Below the pieces are notes generated by a model. It worked only from the letters and a program-made list of their open reading frames with translations, searched no databases and was not told the DNA's origin. Of a DNA stretch of 64,000 nt, positions 1 through 10,089 are shown in pieces. The DNA lies in contig NC_084797.1 in assembly GCF_963169125.1 (NCBI RefSeq), positions 103,255,868-103,319,867 of the forward strand, written 5' to 3'. Origin of the DNA: Humulus lupulus (lineage: Eukaryota; Streptophyta; Magnoliopsida; Rosales; Cannabaceae). How positions within the stretch are numbered: position 1 is the stretch's first letter; each line of letters opens with the position of its first letter. The translations under genes and the position numbers were made by a program.

Positions 1-1412
1 AACCCCGAACCCTAGGTCAAAATCCCTCACAAATAACCCAAAAACCCCTTTCTGGGCACAGGGTAGCGCTACAGCGCTCAAAAGAGAGCTATAGCGCTAC
101 AAGCAGAATCAGCACCACCCCAGAAACAGGGCCTAGCGCTACAGCGCCCAAAGACTAGCGTTGTAGCGCTAGTCGCAGGCAGGCAACACCAGCTTTCTTT
201 TTCTGCAATTTCTTTGAGCCAATCTCAACCCAAACTTCCCCAAATCTTTACCAAACTCAAAATCAAGCTTATAAACACTCTCCACTCATCCCAAGCATCC
301 CCAAATCTCAAAACCCAAGCACATTCATCCCAAATCTCAAAATTTACCATGATTCACCCTAAACCCAGAAATTATGTCAAACAACAAAGTTAAAGGCTTA
401 GGATTCATACCGTTGATGCAATTTCGACCTTGATTCATTTCCTAGACCTCCTTAGCTTGCTCTTCCTCAAAGCTTGCCCAGAGATTCCCTAAAGTTCCCA
501 TCAGCTCAGCTCAAAATACAGCTCAAACCAGCCAAACCCTTAAAACTGAAATTTCTAAAAACTTACCTCAAAAGTTGATGTGTTCTTGCTAATCCTTTCC
601 AAATCTTCAAGTATAACCTTAAGATCCTTGATGCTCAGCCTATCCTAGCACCCCACTGAGCTTTGCTCCAAGAAAAATGGAGAGAAATGGTGCAAGAATG
701 CACAAACCGCCCCTTTTGGAAAAACCCCTCTGTTTTCTCTCTTTTCTTTTCCTTCCTTTTTCTTTCTTTTCCACAGCCATATAACTCTCTCTATCAATCC
801 CACTAAGCATATAAAGCCTCAATTAATCTATCTCTAAAAAGCCAATTGACCAAAATGCCCTCCCTATTAACTCTAAACCTTTTTATCCACGTAGGGCCAT
901 TTTAGTCATTTTACCCAATTCCCGCTAATCCTCAAGTGTCTCTAATATTTTCCCGCTTGCTTCCCAATACCTGATAAGTCACCAAATATGAATTCCTCAT
1001 TATCAAAATTAACCTCAATATAATCTCTAAATTTCCTGCTTATACCCCCAGGCTTAACCCAAGCCGGGTATAAATTTCCTCCTTGACTTTCCGCTAATCT
1101 GCTCTCTGGAATCGTCTCGAGTCACAAGTCACAGATACATCCACATACCAATGTGGTCTCAACAATCATCAAATATCAATACAGTTATGCCCAAAATGGC
1201 CAAAATTACAATTATGCCCTTCTAACACAATCAGGGCCTACATGCATACTAATACACATAGTCATGCATCTCAAGTAGTCAAATAGTCATATAACATGCT
1301 TTAAATCATAATCATGCATTTAACTCATTAAAGTCACACATAAATCCCATCATGCCCTCCTAGCACGCTAATCAAGGCCCTTAAGGCTTATTAGCGATTT
1401 TGGGTCGTTACA
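1..1412 (-). repeat. TE1 3' LTR (partial, cut by window edge)
   Basis: Bases 1-969 match 7004-7972 in the same orientation. The LTR ends at 1412 with TTACA and is followed directly by the tract ACTATCCCCTCCT, which on the minus strand is the purine-rich tract before a 3' LTR. By alignment to the right LTR about 1010 bases lie outside the window, which gives a full length near 2.4 kb. Around 65-175 it carries a cluster of AGCGCT palindromes. It contains no gene. Confidence 0.85.
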
Positions 1413-1425
1413 ACTATCCCCTCCT
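1413..1425 (-). other. TE1 polypurine tract
   Basis: On the minus strand this reads AGGAGGGGATAGT, abutting the 3' LTR. The same tract abuts the LTR in TE4 (19825-19837) and a near copy does in TE9 (58658-58670). In the family it primes plus-strand DNA synthesis. Confidence 0.7.
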
Positions 1426-1429
1426 CATA

Positions 1430-4400
1430 AAAATTTCGTCCTCGAAATTTACCTAAACACATCAGTCAGCAAACCCGCAACTCTGACCATGATTTCCAAG
1501 GTCCACCGCCTTTACTTTACTTTTCAACAACGATCTTACAAGAGTAACAGTCGTATCCCACAAGATCTTGTCTAATAGCCATACTCTCGCTAGCCCCTCG
1601 TTACACCGCAACCCTGCTGAAGCTTCAGGGTCTGCCTAGATTACAATGCCCACTTCATTGTCTTATTCCTGATTCCAGAGATACTCAAAAGTCTTCACCT
1701 CTACTAGGTGGGATCGACTTGTAGGCCCCGCTGGCCTAACCCTTGGTAAAACTTTAGAATTTATGTTGAATTAAGAGTCAAAACTCTCCCTTCTTTCTCT
1801 GAACACCATACAAATCCTCGTCTGTTATAACGTAGAGATACAAATCTTTCCTTCCGGAACTTTATTTCGTCATAATTTAACAATTTACAAGCTCTTTATT
1901 CTTTCAAATAGGCAGAAACTCCTGCCTTAAGAATTCCAACAACCTCTTTTGACTTTCACTCTGAATCAATGCCAAACCGTAGTATTCACTATTCTTCGCC
2001 TGTTACCATGTCCTATGTCGTGTTACATTAACAAGACGCCAGCATTAGCCACCATGACTAACTTACCAGGGATTACACTTCCCTTAATATCTCAAGTATT
2101 CGCATACTCAGCGCTTAATTCTTTAAGATATCTGATAAGCTTTCAGACTGCCATTTCACTTGCAATCAACTAATAATTCCAGATTCCCACTCTGTTCTTT
2201 TCGTTCTCTAGGTCCATTCCAAAATTTAAAATACTATAGGGTCTCAATTCAGTATCATCGACGTTCTACCTTGAAACCAGTTCACTTGACCCAACTACAT
2301 TAACTCGATCAACCGAGTTAAAACTTTTCATGTCCAAACACCTTACTTAAGGTCTATTGTGGTCCATTCCCACGATACACCACCACATCACCTAACCCCT
2401 CAGGGTCCAAATGAAAACACTAGATTCTGTCACCCGCTTAACCCTCCCAGTACAACGTACCCTAGGAGGTGGAATGGTATCCATTCAGAATTCTCATTCA
2501 TAAACCAAATCTAATTGGATCCTTCATCCAATCCTGGTATCCTAACTTGTACCACCTTGGCAGGGTTCTTGCCTGTTTCAACCAAAGCCGACACTTTGGA
2601 TTCCATAGTTCAGTGACACTCACTAGCTAATCATTACCTACTAATGTTATGCTAATCTCAGTCGTTGCCTTGTCCACTCCATTACAATCTATGGTGTTAT
2701 TCCTTGACTGACACACGCCTCTCAGTTAGGAGTTCCGCCTCCAATTAAATTTCCCCTCGCTCAATCGAGGATTTCAAACACTAATCATCCGTCTGTTACT
2801 TTTCACCACATCTGGGTCTCAACGTTATCTTTCTTACTAATACCCAATACTCAAGCACCTTATGATATGCATAGCTGTCAACTTAACGCTCCAAGTATAT
2901 CAACCATGTTCATTCTTTCACCTCCCGCAAGGTTCGATCCATCCTTGCGCCAATTTATGCCTGGGCGTGCCCAACTCGTGATGCACCCCCACATTTCCAT
3001 ATCCTTACCATAGATCAGGTCCTTTATGCTATCACTTTATACTTAACCATAACACACACATATTCCAGCATCGCCAGATACCAGTCAATTCTTACCTTGT
3101 CTTCTGAATTTTCCTGGCTAGACACCACTCAATCCGTCTAACCTCAAGTTTTACTGTTCTCCTCATCTCTGATGTAGTTGTCTCCGGAGATACTTATGCA
3201 ATAGATGACACGCTTACCCCTCCTGTTATGCTTTCTACTCTTCAGATATTCATCATTGGCTTCTTTGTGGCTTCAGATCAATTCTCCTCATCCCTGTCCT
3301 TTCTTCTTGTAGCTCTATTCTGGGTACTCCTAACGACACCCAAACTAACACTCCGTAGAACCTTACCTGTGACTCTTCCTTCTGGGTACAAACGTCTTCA
3401 TCATAACCATTTGTTCACCATTTCCGTCTGGGAGTAATCCACATGTACTGCTTGTGAGCTTGAAGGGGACCTGCCCATATCGTTCATGCATTCTCTGCCT
3501 AAAGAACTTACCTGTGCTGCTGTAGCTTGAACCATTATAGAATCTTTGTTACCAACTCCTCACACCTTACCCGGTGCAAAATAGACAAATTCACGAAATG
3601 TCTCTATCCTTGGTTTCCAGCTGGTAATAACCAGGTCATAGATCAACTCTTGGAGACATAGTCCCATCTTGTGTCCAACATTGTACTTATCGTTCTAACC
3701 CGACGATGCTAACAATCCCCGCAGTATCACACTCTGGCTACTCCAGGGTCAAATTCCCTCGATTGCTTCAATAGATTTTTCTGTCAGCCAAAGCCATCTT
3801 TTACAACATTCCTTATACCAATCCTATCTGTAGTCCGACCTTGAAGTACCCCCAAATCTTTCTTTACATACCCACATTATTTTCCCACTGGTCAGCTCAG
3901 TTTCCACTCAGTCTCATTTACATACTCCAGATGATAACCTCTATAATCCATGGTTATTTCTTAACTGATTAGCTCTCTCACTGACTCATGCTAAGGCTCC
4001 CTTAAGACAAACTCTGTCGTATTACTATGCACTTCTTGATCACTTGCATCCCAATCCATCTGCCAGAGTTTCTAATTTCTTCTCAACAAGTATTACTATC
4101 ATCAGCCTCTCGAATAGCACCTTTGAGGCAACCTCTCGATGTCCATCTCCCTCTCAGAACATTCTCAACACCGAGTTCTTCCAGTTCGTTACATGACCAA
4201 AGCATAAACCAGTCAGTTAAATACTCATCCTCGAGGAATCAGCCTCGAACTTTGAATGTAGCGAGGCATTCTAGTTCTCCGTTCCCTCACCATGGGAAAT
4301 CCATCTTAACATATCGAGTCATTCTATGTAGAAGTCATGCCCTCACCTGACCTCCTCTCAGGTGGCATCCTCTCCCTCATGTGCATACCAAATAACCTCC

Positions 4401-5500
4401 CTGGTTCCTGTCACCATCTTGATAACTACCTTTTCAACCAGGCTTCTTTCCAATCTCAAATTAGGTTCCCAAGCACTGTCTGGGGTCCTTCTACCTCAAA
4501 ATTGAGAATCTGTCCTTGCTGCATTCTATCAATAAAAGTACCATCTTATCAATCATACTTTTCCCCCTTTCTGGCAAAACCAGAAGCCACAGAACTATCT
4601 GGGGTTCTTTTAACTCGACTATCACGAATCTATCTTTACTAGCTCCAACAAAGGAAGCACTGCCATTGCGGCTCTAGCACTCATGCTCTATACATCAACC
4701 ATCAGTTCCTCGAACAACATGGCCCTCTCCGCCATCCATATACAGACGATAAATTCTTACCTCAGAGCGGCCCAAATACCTTGGACTATCCCAGAGTTCA
4801 ATCTTTAAATGGGTCGCCAACATTTCCGGATACATCCGCCAGTATAAATTCCCAAAATGAATTACTCGATTCACCAAACCCATTGATTTACACTGTTGTT
4901 ACCCTAACGGTCCAAACCAAACTTATAAGCCCACCAGTCTCCACAGTTCAATTCATGTCTTTATAATCTCTTCTAACAATTCATCATCTAGGTTCTTTCC
5001 AAGCCATTATGCCTATGCCTCAGCCCAAGTGCCGTTTCCAGGCATCCTTCTAGCACAATACTTAACACAACCCTTCAGTCGTGGGCTCTCATCCTCTATA
5101 ACCAAGGGTGGAATTAACCTTGCCCATCCACTGATAAATTCTTTGTCAACCCGAACTTTCCTTAAAACCCGAGGATAACACCCTTTAAGCCTTTCATATA
5201 ATACCCTTATCTGTCCATACTCCCACAGTAAACCAACACTGGTAACCCTTACTGTTAAAGCATATAAATCAGCTATTTTCCCAGAGAAATCCGCGGTTCT
5301 ACTGTTCCCTCTCAACTGAAAAACTCCACAGCTTACTCATACTAGTGACCCTCTGCTGCTACTTTTCGGGATAACTGGAGATCTCAACTCCAACTTATAT
5401 CTAGAATCCCCCCTTCAACACAATATCAGGTCCACATAACCCTTCTAGGAACAAACAATTCGAGTTCATCTGCCACTACTAACCAAACTGTTCAACCTCG
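1430..5500 (-). pseudogene. TE1 decayed gag-pol interior
   Basis: No open frame of family length survives. On the minus strand near 1572-1500 a short stretch (DKIL, then TVTLVRSLL) aligns with the TE4 pol C-terminus (DKVL, then TIALVKVLW), and the frame just before it still resembles PVQILD with about three residues lost. Around 3930-3990 the nucleotides resemble the RT segment of TE4 at 22420-22500, at the same relative distance from the 3' LTR. Elsewhere I see no recognisable protease, RT or integrase motif. I infer a very old inactive gag-pol. The short plus-strand frames at 4027-4642 and the minus-strand frame at 5013-5315 match nothing I recognise. Confidence 0.55.
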
Positions 5501-5978
5501 GGGTTCACACTCTAAACCAATCCATAACTAAATCCAAATAATCACAGCTATCATGCACACATAAGACATATTAGGTCAAATCCACAATGCCATACATTAG
5601 CTACCCAAATTTTAACACTAACAAGTATACCCGAGTCTCAACATGCTTCATACAAGCCAACAAGCATATATTACATATGAATTTAATTCAAACAATTAAC
5701 CACATAAACTCAATATGTGAACCATTATCCCTATATTCATCCACATGCATAATAATATTATTCAGCACACTTTAATCTCAACATGCAATAGTCAAGGGCC
5801 CAACCCCAACAGTATCTCATGCATATGTCAACTCATTCCTCATGCTCCATATAAATAAGCAGGCAAACAGGGCATTCAAACATGTCTATCAGTCATACCA
5901 ACCAACCCTGAGTCGAGCTTGTCACTGACAGCGAGCGTACATGTTCGGTCAATCTCCAGAACCAATAAACCTTGGCTC
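5501..5978 (-). other. TE1 leader (5' untranslated region)
   Basis: There is no gene here. From about 5820 to 5978 it closely matches the TE4 leader at 24515-24678, including the stretch just inside the primer site. This conservation contrasts with the decayed coding part next to it, which fits retention of packaging and priming signals. Confidence 0.6.
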
Positions 5979-5990
5979 GCTCTGATACCA
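5979..5990 (-). other. TE1 primer-binding site (initiator Met tRNA)
   Basis: On the minus strand this reads TGGTATCAGAGC, the complement of the 3' end of plant initiator-Met tRNA, three bases inside the 5' LTR. Reverse transcription of the element would start here. Confidence 0.85.
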
Positions 5991-5993
5991 AGT

Positions 5994-7972
5994 TGTAACG
6001 CCCTACTTCCTTAGAGCCGTTACCAAGTGAGTTTTAAAACAAACCAATGTGAAATGAACTCGCTAACCGAGGTTTTTAAAACAAAAGTGTGACTAAGCAA
6101 AAGTTAAGGCTGTAATCTTTAAAAATGCGTTGTTTCTTTGAAAACTTCTAGTATTTAACATTTGGGATCCCAAAATAGGGTTTGAAAACTATTTACAACA
6201 TAAAATAGGTTTACAGTCGATTAATTATTAAAATCACAGATTATTACATCCATTTCTCAAATAAACCCCCAACCAAAGCAGTCGGGCAGGCCAAACATGT
6301 ACGCGTCGCTTCATGCTCTCCGTACTCATGGCTGGTCGACTCAATCTTTGCCCTTACCTGCAACACAGAGCACCCGTGAGCCGAAGCCCAGCAAGAAAAC
6401 TCATGCTGTTCATAACATATGCAAATTATACAGTTAATCATTTCAGATAGTCCACAGATAAACGGGTCAACCAATAGACTTAAGCGACCCGGCCATGCCG
6501 CCCCAGAAGCCTTACCAAAGCCTGGGATCTCGGTCCTTACCGTAAGGATATCCCATGTGTCCCTGGGGTCCCACCCTGACTACAAGCACTTCACATGCTA
6601 AGTGGAAATTCCGGCCCCACTACCGTTCTCGGCCTTTTGCCGTTCTCGGCTCCACGCCGTTTCATTCAACTATAATCACAAATAGTCTAACTCAAATAAC
6701 ATTTGAACATATATCAATAAAATCAAGTCTGCACCCTAACATGTAATGGAATATAGGGTCGTGCCCTGCAATCACACCATGGGCCCATGCCCTGTCCTAT
6801 GGATGCTATAGTTTTCTTACCTGTCAATTTGATAGCTTTCAACACTTGACTCCTTGAGCACGATCCCACTCAATCCTTAGCGCACACCTAAGCACAAACA
6901 TAGGTCAAAGTCAACACCAAACCTCGAGTCCAAAACCTCGTCTCGAGACCAATCCCAAGAGCCCCGGGAAGTCCTAGATCCATAAAACAAGGTGGTGGAA
7001 TCGAACCCCGAACCCTAGGTCAAAATCCCTCACAAATAACCCAAAAACCCCTTTCTGGGCACAGGGTAGTGCTACAGCGCTCAAAAGCGAGCGCTATAGC
7101 GCTACAAGCAGAACCAGCACCACCCCAGAAACAGGGCCTAGCGCTACAGCGCCCAAAGACTAGCGTTGTAGCGCTAGTTGCAGGCAGGCAACACCAGCTT
7201 TCTTTTTCTGTGATTTCTTTGAGCCAATCTCAACCCAAACTTCCCCAAATCTTTACCAAACTCAAAATCAAGCTTATAAACACTGTACACTCATCCCAAG
7301 CATTCCCAAATCTCAAAACCCAAGCACATTCATCCCAAATCTCAAAATTTACCATGATTAACCCTAAACCCAGAAATTATGTCAAACAACAAAGTTAAAG
7401 GCTTAGGATTCATACCGTTGATGCAATTTCGCCCTTGATTCATTTCCTAGACCTCCTTAGCTAGCTCTTCCTCAAAGCTTGCCCAGAAATTCCCTAAATT
7501 TCCCATCAACTCAGCTCAAAACACAGCTCAAACCAGCCAAACCCTTAAAACTGAAATTTCTAAAAACTTACCTCAAAAGTTGATGTGTTCTTGCTAATCC
7601 TTTCCAAATCTTCAAGTATAACCTTAAGATCCTTGATGCTCAGCCTATCCTAGCTCCCCACTGAGCTTTGCTCCAAGAAAAATGGAGAGAAATAGTGCAA
7701 GAATGCACAAACTGCCCCTTTTGGAAAAACCCCTCTGTTTTCTCTCTTTTCTTTTCCTTCCTTTTTCTTTCTTTTCCACAGCCATATAACTCTCTCTATC
7801 AATCCCACTAAGCATATAAAGCCTCAATTAATCTATCTCTAAAAATCCAATTGACCAAAATGCCCTCCCTATTAACTCTAAACCTTTTTATCCACGTAGG
7901 GCCATTTTAGTCATTTTACCCAATTCCCGCTAATCCTCAAGTGTCTCTAATATTTTCTCCCTTGCTTCCCAA
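5994..7972 (-). repeat. TE1 5' LTR (truncated)
   Basis: It begins TGTAACGCC next to the primer site. Bases 7004-7972 match 1-969. The match stops near 7972, so about 440 bases of the LTR are missing. At the break a 14-base word (AAGTGTCTCTAATA) from 7939-7952 is repeated at 7971-7984, which looks like a templated repair junction. The 60-codon minus-strand frame at 7645-7827 is the copy of the one at 640-822 and is not a gene. Confidence 0.85.
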
Positions 7973-8013
7973 GTGTCTCTAATAGGACCCTCATGTGCAT
8001 GGCTAGGCATGAC

Positions 8014-8148
8014 AGGGTGTGAGGGTGCGACACCCTCGAGTGCATAGCGAGGCATGCAAGGGTACTAGGGTGCGAGAACCTCGGGTGCGCAGTGAGGCAT
8101 GCGTGGGTGCGAGGGTGCGAGACCCTCGGGTGCATGGGGAGGCATGCG
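8014..8148. repeat. 45-bp tandem array, three units
   Basis: Units at 8014-8058, 8059-8103 and 8104-8148 share the frame AGGGT..GAGGGTGCGA..CCTCG and end in GAGGCATGC. Degenerate remnants run on to about 8226. Open frames in several phases here are produced by the repeat and are not genes. Confidence 0.8.
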
Positions 8149-8254
8149 AGGTGCTTGTGAGGGTATGAGGGTTCGTTGGTGCGAGGCACTTACAAGGGTA
8201 CGAGGGTACGAGACCCTCGGGTGTGCAAGACTCCGCATGGCATGGAACGCCTCA

Positions 8255-8414
8255 CTGTGCGAGGCTGGGCGAGGCCTAGAGTGCCTTGCTGTGTGAGGTT
8301 GGCCGAGGCAAGGAGCGCCTCGCTGTACGAGGCTGGCCAAGGCAAGGAGTGCCTTGTTGTGCGAGGCTAGATGAGGCTTATGGTGTCTCGCTACACGAGG
8401 CTAGGCGTGGCATA
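8255..8414. repeat. 34-bp tandem array, about four and a half units
   Basis: Units at 8255, 8289, 8323 and 8357 each start CTGTGCGAGGCT or a close variant and end in a GTGCCTTG-like word. A partial fifth unit follows. The unit differs from the neighbouring 45-bp array but shares CGAGGC words with it and with the TE2 LTR minisatellite. Confidence 0.75.
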
Positions 8415-8953
8415 GTGCGAGACACCCTTCTAGGCATTAGGCCCATCTGAGGCACGAATCGCCCGGATGATGCGAGGCCATTAGCCTAGGTAAATGTTCA
8501 CCTATAATTTCCATACTTCCATCGAGGAAAGCTCTAAGGAAAATTATTCCATATTCCCAAGGCCCACAGGTCCGAGCCCAATAGCATGAATACTCGACCT
8601 TTAGCCATGTGGTCTAACTAGGGATCAAAGATTTTTTTCCTTGGTCAATTTTTTGCATTCACAGAAACCATGTTAAAATAAGTAAGGGTCTATAAGAATT
8701 GACCCAATGTGGATGCAAAAATTTTAGTTGCACAAGGCCCCTGCCTCGTGACCCTCAAAATATAGACTAGGGATGGAAACAACCAAGCCCGGCCTTGCGC
8801 CCTGCATTAAAGGACTCACGAGGCACGCGCCTCCCTTATAGAGTCTTGCTTCGTGCCAGAGGTCATGTAGGATCACCCCTCGAAACTTGAAACGCATCTC
8901 GTACTGAGGGTGCTATGGAGGTGCATGTCTTGCTCACAGTGGACCACCTTGTG

Positions 8954-9330
8954 CCAGGCGTCTCGCGAGGCTGCCCACACGCCTCCGCCTCGTGCGCACA
9001 TGCCTCCACCTCGTTCCAGGCATCTCGCGAAGCAATGCCTCATGCCCACATGCCTCATCCTCGTGCCAGGCATATCGCGAGGTACAGCCTCAAGCCCACA
9101 TGCCTCCACCTAGTGTCACTGTCTCGCGAGGCACAACCTCGCGCCCACACACCTTCACCTTGCACCAGGTATGTCTTGAAGCATAACATCATGCCCACAT
9201 GACTGCACCTCGCACCAGGCATCTCGCAAGGCACAACCTCGCACCCACACGCCTTCGCCTCGCACCAGTGTCTCGCAAGGCCCAGCCTCACGCCCAGACG
9301 CCTTCGCCTTGCACCAGTGTCTAGGGAGTT
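8954..9330 (+). repeat. ~50-bp minisatellite in TE2 5' LTR
   Basis: About seven units begin CCAGGCATCTCGCGAGGC or a variant and end in a CCTCGTG-like word; clean 50-base units are visible from about 9018 on. The period is not a multiple of three, so open frames appear in every phase. The same array is in the 3' LTR at 28383-28700. Confidence 0.8.
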
Positions 9331-9798
9331 ATAGCCTTGCGCATGGTCCTTCTCCCCGCGTCGGGCATCTCACGAGGCTCTTGCCTCCCATGCCCCTTGG
9401 GATCATGCCTTCCATAATGACCCATAAAGACTTCAACATTTAAAGGTTAAAATAATAAGATGCATTGTGAGGATAAAATCCTACGCATGACTCAAAGAGA
9501 TCGTACAAGTACAAAGTACATACAGGGGTACGACCCTAACAAGCAATGGTCCACACCAGACATGTAGTGGTCGTACGATCAAGGTACCTGATGTGGTCCT
9601 TCCCATCCAAACTCTGACATTCATACAAAACAGATGGTGGATGTACAATCTGGTAGTAAAATAAAGATGCTCCCACACACCTTTGGCGTATGCTAGAGTC
9701 GACCAGCACTCTCCCAGCACTACTACCATCCGTTGTCTGCATATGGAGGGCCATGTCTCCCCGGGACCACCATGTACAGTGAGACAATAGTGCTCTCC

Positions 9799-9806
9799 TA
9801 TAAATA
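9799..9806 (+). promoter_or_regulatory. TATA box of TE2 5' LTR
   Basis: TATAAATA lies about 215 bases before the LTR end, the expected place for the element's promoter. The same site in the 3' LTR (about 29166) reads AATAAATA, a single base change. Confidence 0.6.
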
Positions 9807-10024
9807 TGACCCCCCTTCACCTGAGAATGGGGTCGAATTTTGGAACTTTGTAATCAACCATTGTTTAGCAATACATTCTCTACATTCTTTCTATTCTCCA
9901 TTCTCCCGTTCACTTTTTATGTTCTTTGAAATATCAGAAAGTTTGTGGGAAGATAAGTCGATTTAAGTTCATTTCCTTTACAACTCAAAAAATCTTGGTT
10001 GACGAGTTCTTACCGTCAACAGTG

Positions 10025-10040
10025 TGGCGCCGTCTGCGGG
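10025..10040 (+). other. TE2 primer-binding site (Asp-tRNA-like start)
   Basis: TGGCGCCGTCTGCGGG lies three bases after the 5' LTR. The first nine bases fit the 3' end of plant Asp tRNA; the rest (CTGCGGG) does not. Priming by another tRNA is possible. Confidence 0.65.
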
Positions 10041-10089
10041 AAGGATAAGTGTTAAGCCAATGTTCTTCTATTGATTCTGGCAAGGAAAG

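Larger units (their letters stand above)
1..7972 (-). mobile_element. TE1: Ty3/Gypsy chromovirus-type element with a dead interior
   Basis: On the minus strand the order is 5' LTR (right), initiator-Met primer site, interior, polypurine-like tract, 3' LTR (left). The left LTR is cut by the window edge and the right LTR is broken near 7972. The leader and the pol end match TE4 of this window, so TE1 belongs to the same Tekay/Del-like group. The interior (about 4.58 kb, against 4.87 kb in TE4) has no reading frame over about 110 codons. Traces of pol survive in colinear positions, so this is a decayed gag-pol and not unrelated sequence. The overlapping parts of the two LTRs differ by only about 2-3% by eye. 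Confidence 0.8.
7973..8670. repeat. Orphan G+C-rich segment with tandem arrays
   Basis: This stretch belongs neither to TE1 nor to the TE2 LTR. It holds a 45-bp array (8014-8148) and a 34-bp array (8255-8414), both rich in CGAGG words, then about 250 bases without recognisable features. The last ~40 bases (8623-8662), read on the minus strand, resemble the end of the TE2 interior near 28059-28090. It may therefore be a piece of a related Tat-type LTR in the opposite orientation. No gene is seen. Confidence 0.45.
8671..10021 (+). repeat. TE2 5' LTR
   Basis: It begins TGTTAAAATAAG and ends GTCAACA, matching 28100-29403. Its upstream half carries the ~50-bp CpG-rich minisatellite, and a TATA box lies at 9799-9806. 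It is about 47 bases longer than the 3' LTR, close to one minisatellite unit. The short frames in both strands are repeat artefacts. Confidence 0.88.

Noticed and set aside
640..822. A 60-codon minus-strand frame also found at 7645-7827
   Set aside because: It is the same LTR segment present twice. Conservation comes from LTR duplication, not coding selection.
4027..4642. Plus-strand frames of 107 and 101 codons
   Set aside because: They run against the direction of TE1, match nothing recognised and overlap in a decayed region.
1413..5993. First idea: TE1 interior is an unrelated, LARD-type noncoding sequence
   Set aside because: A stretch near 1572-1500 aligns with the pol C-terminus of TE4, and one near 3930-3990 with its RT region, in colinear positions, so it is decayed pol.
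8065..9291. Several overlapping 60-95-codon frames on both strands
   Set aside because: Produced by the 45-, 34- and 50-bp arrays; period and composition explain them.
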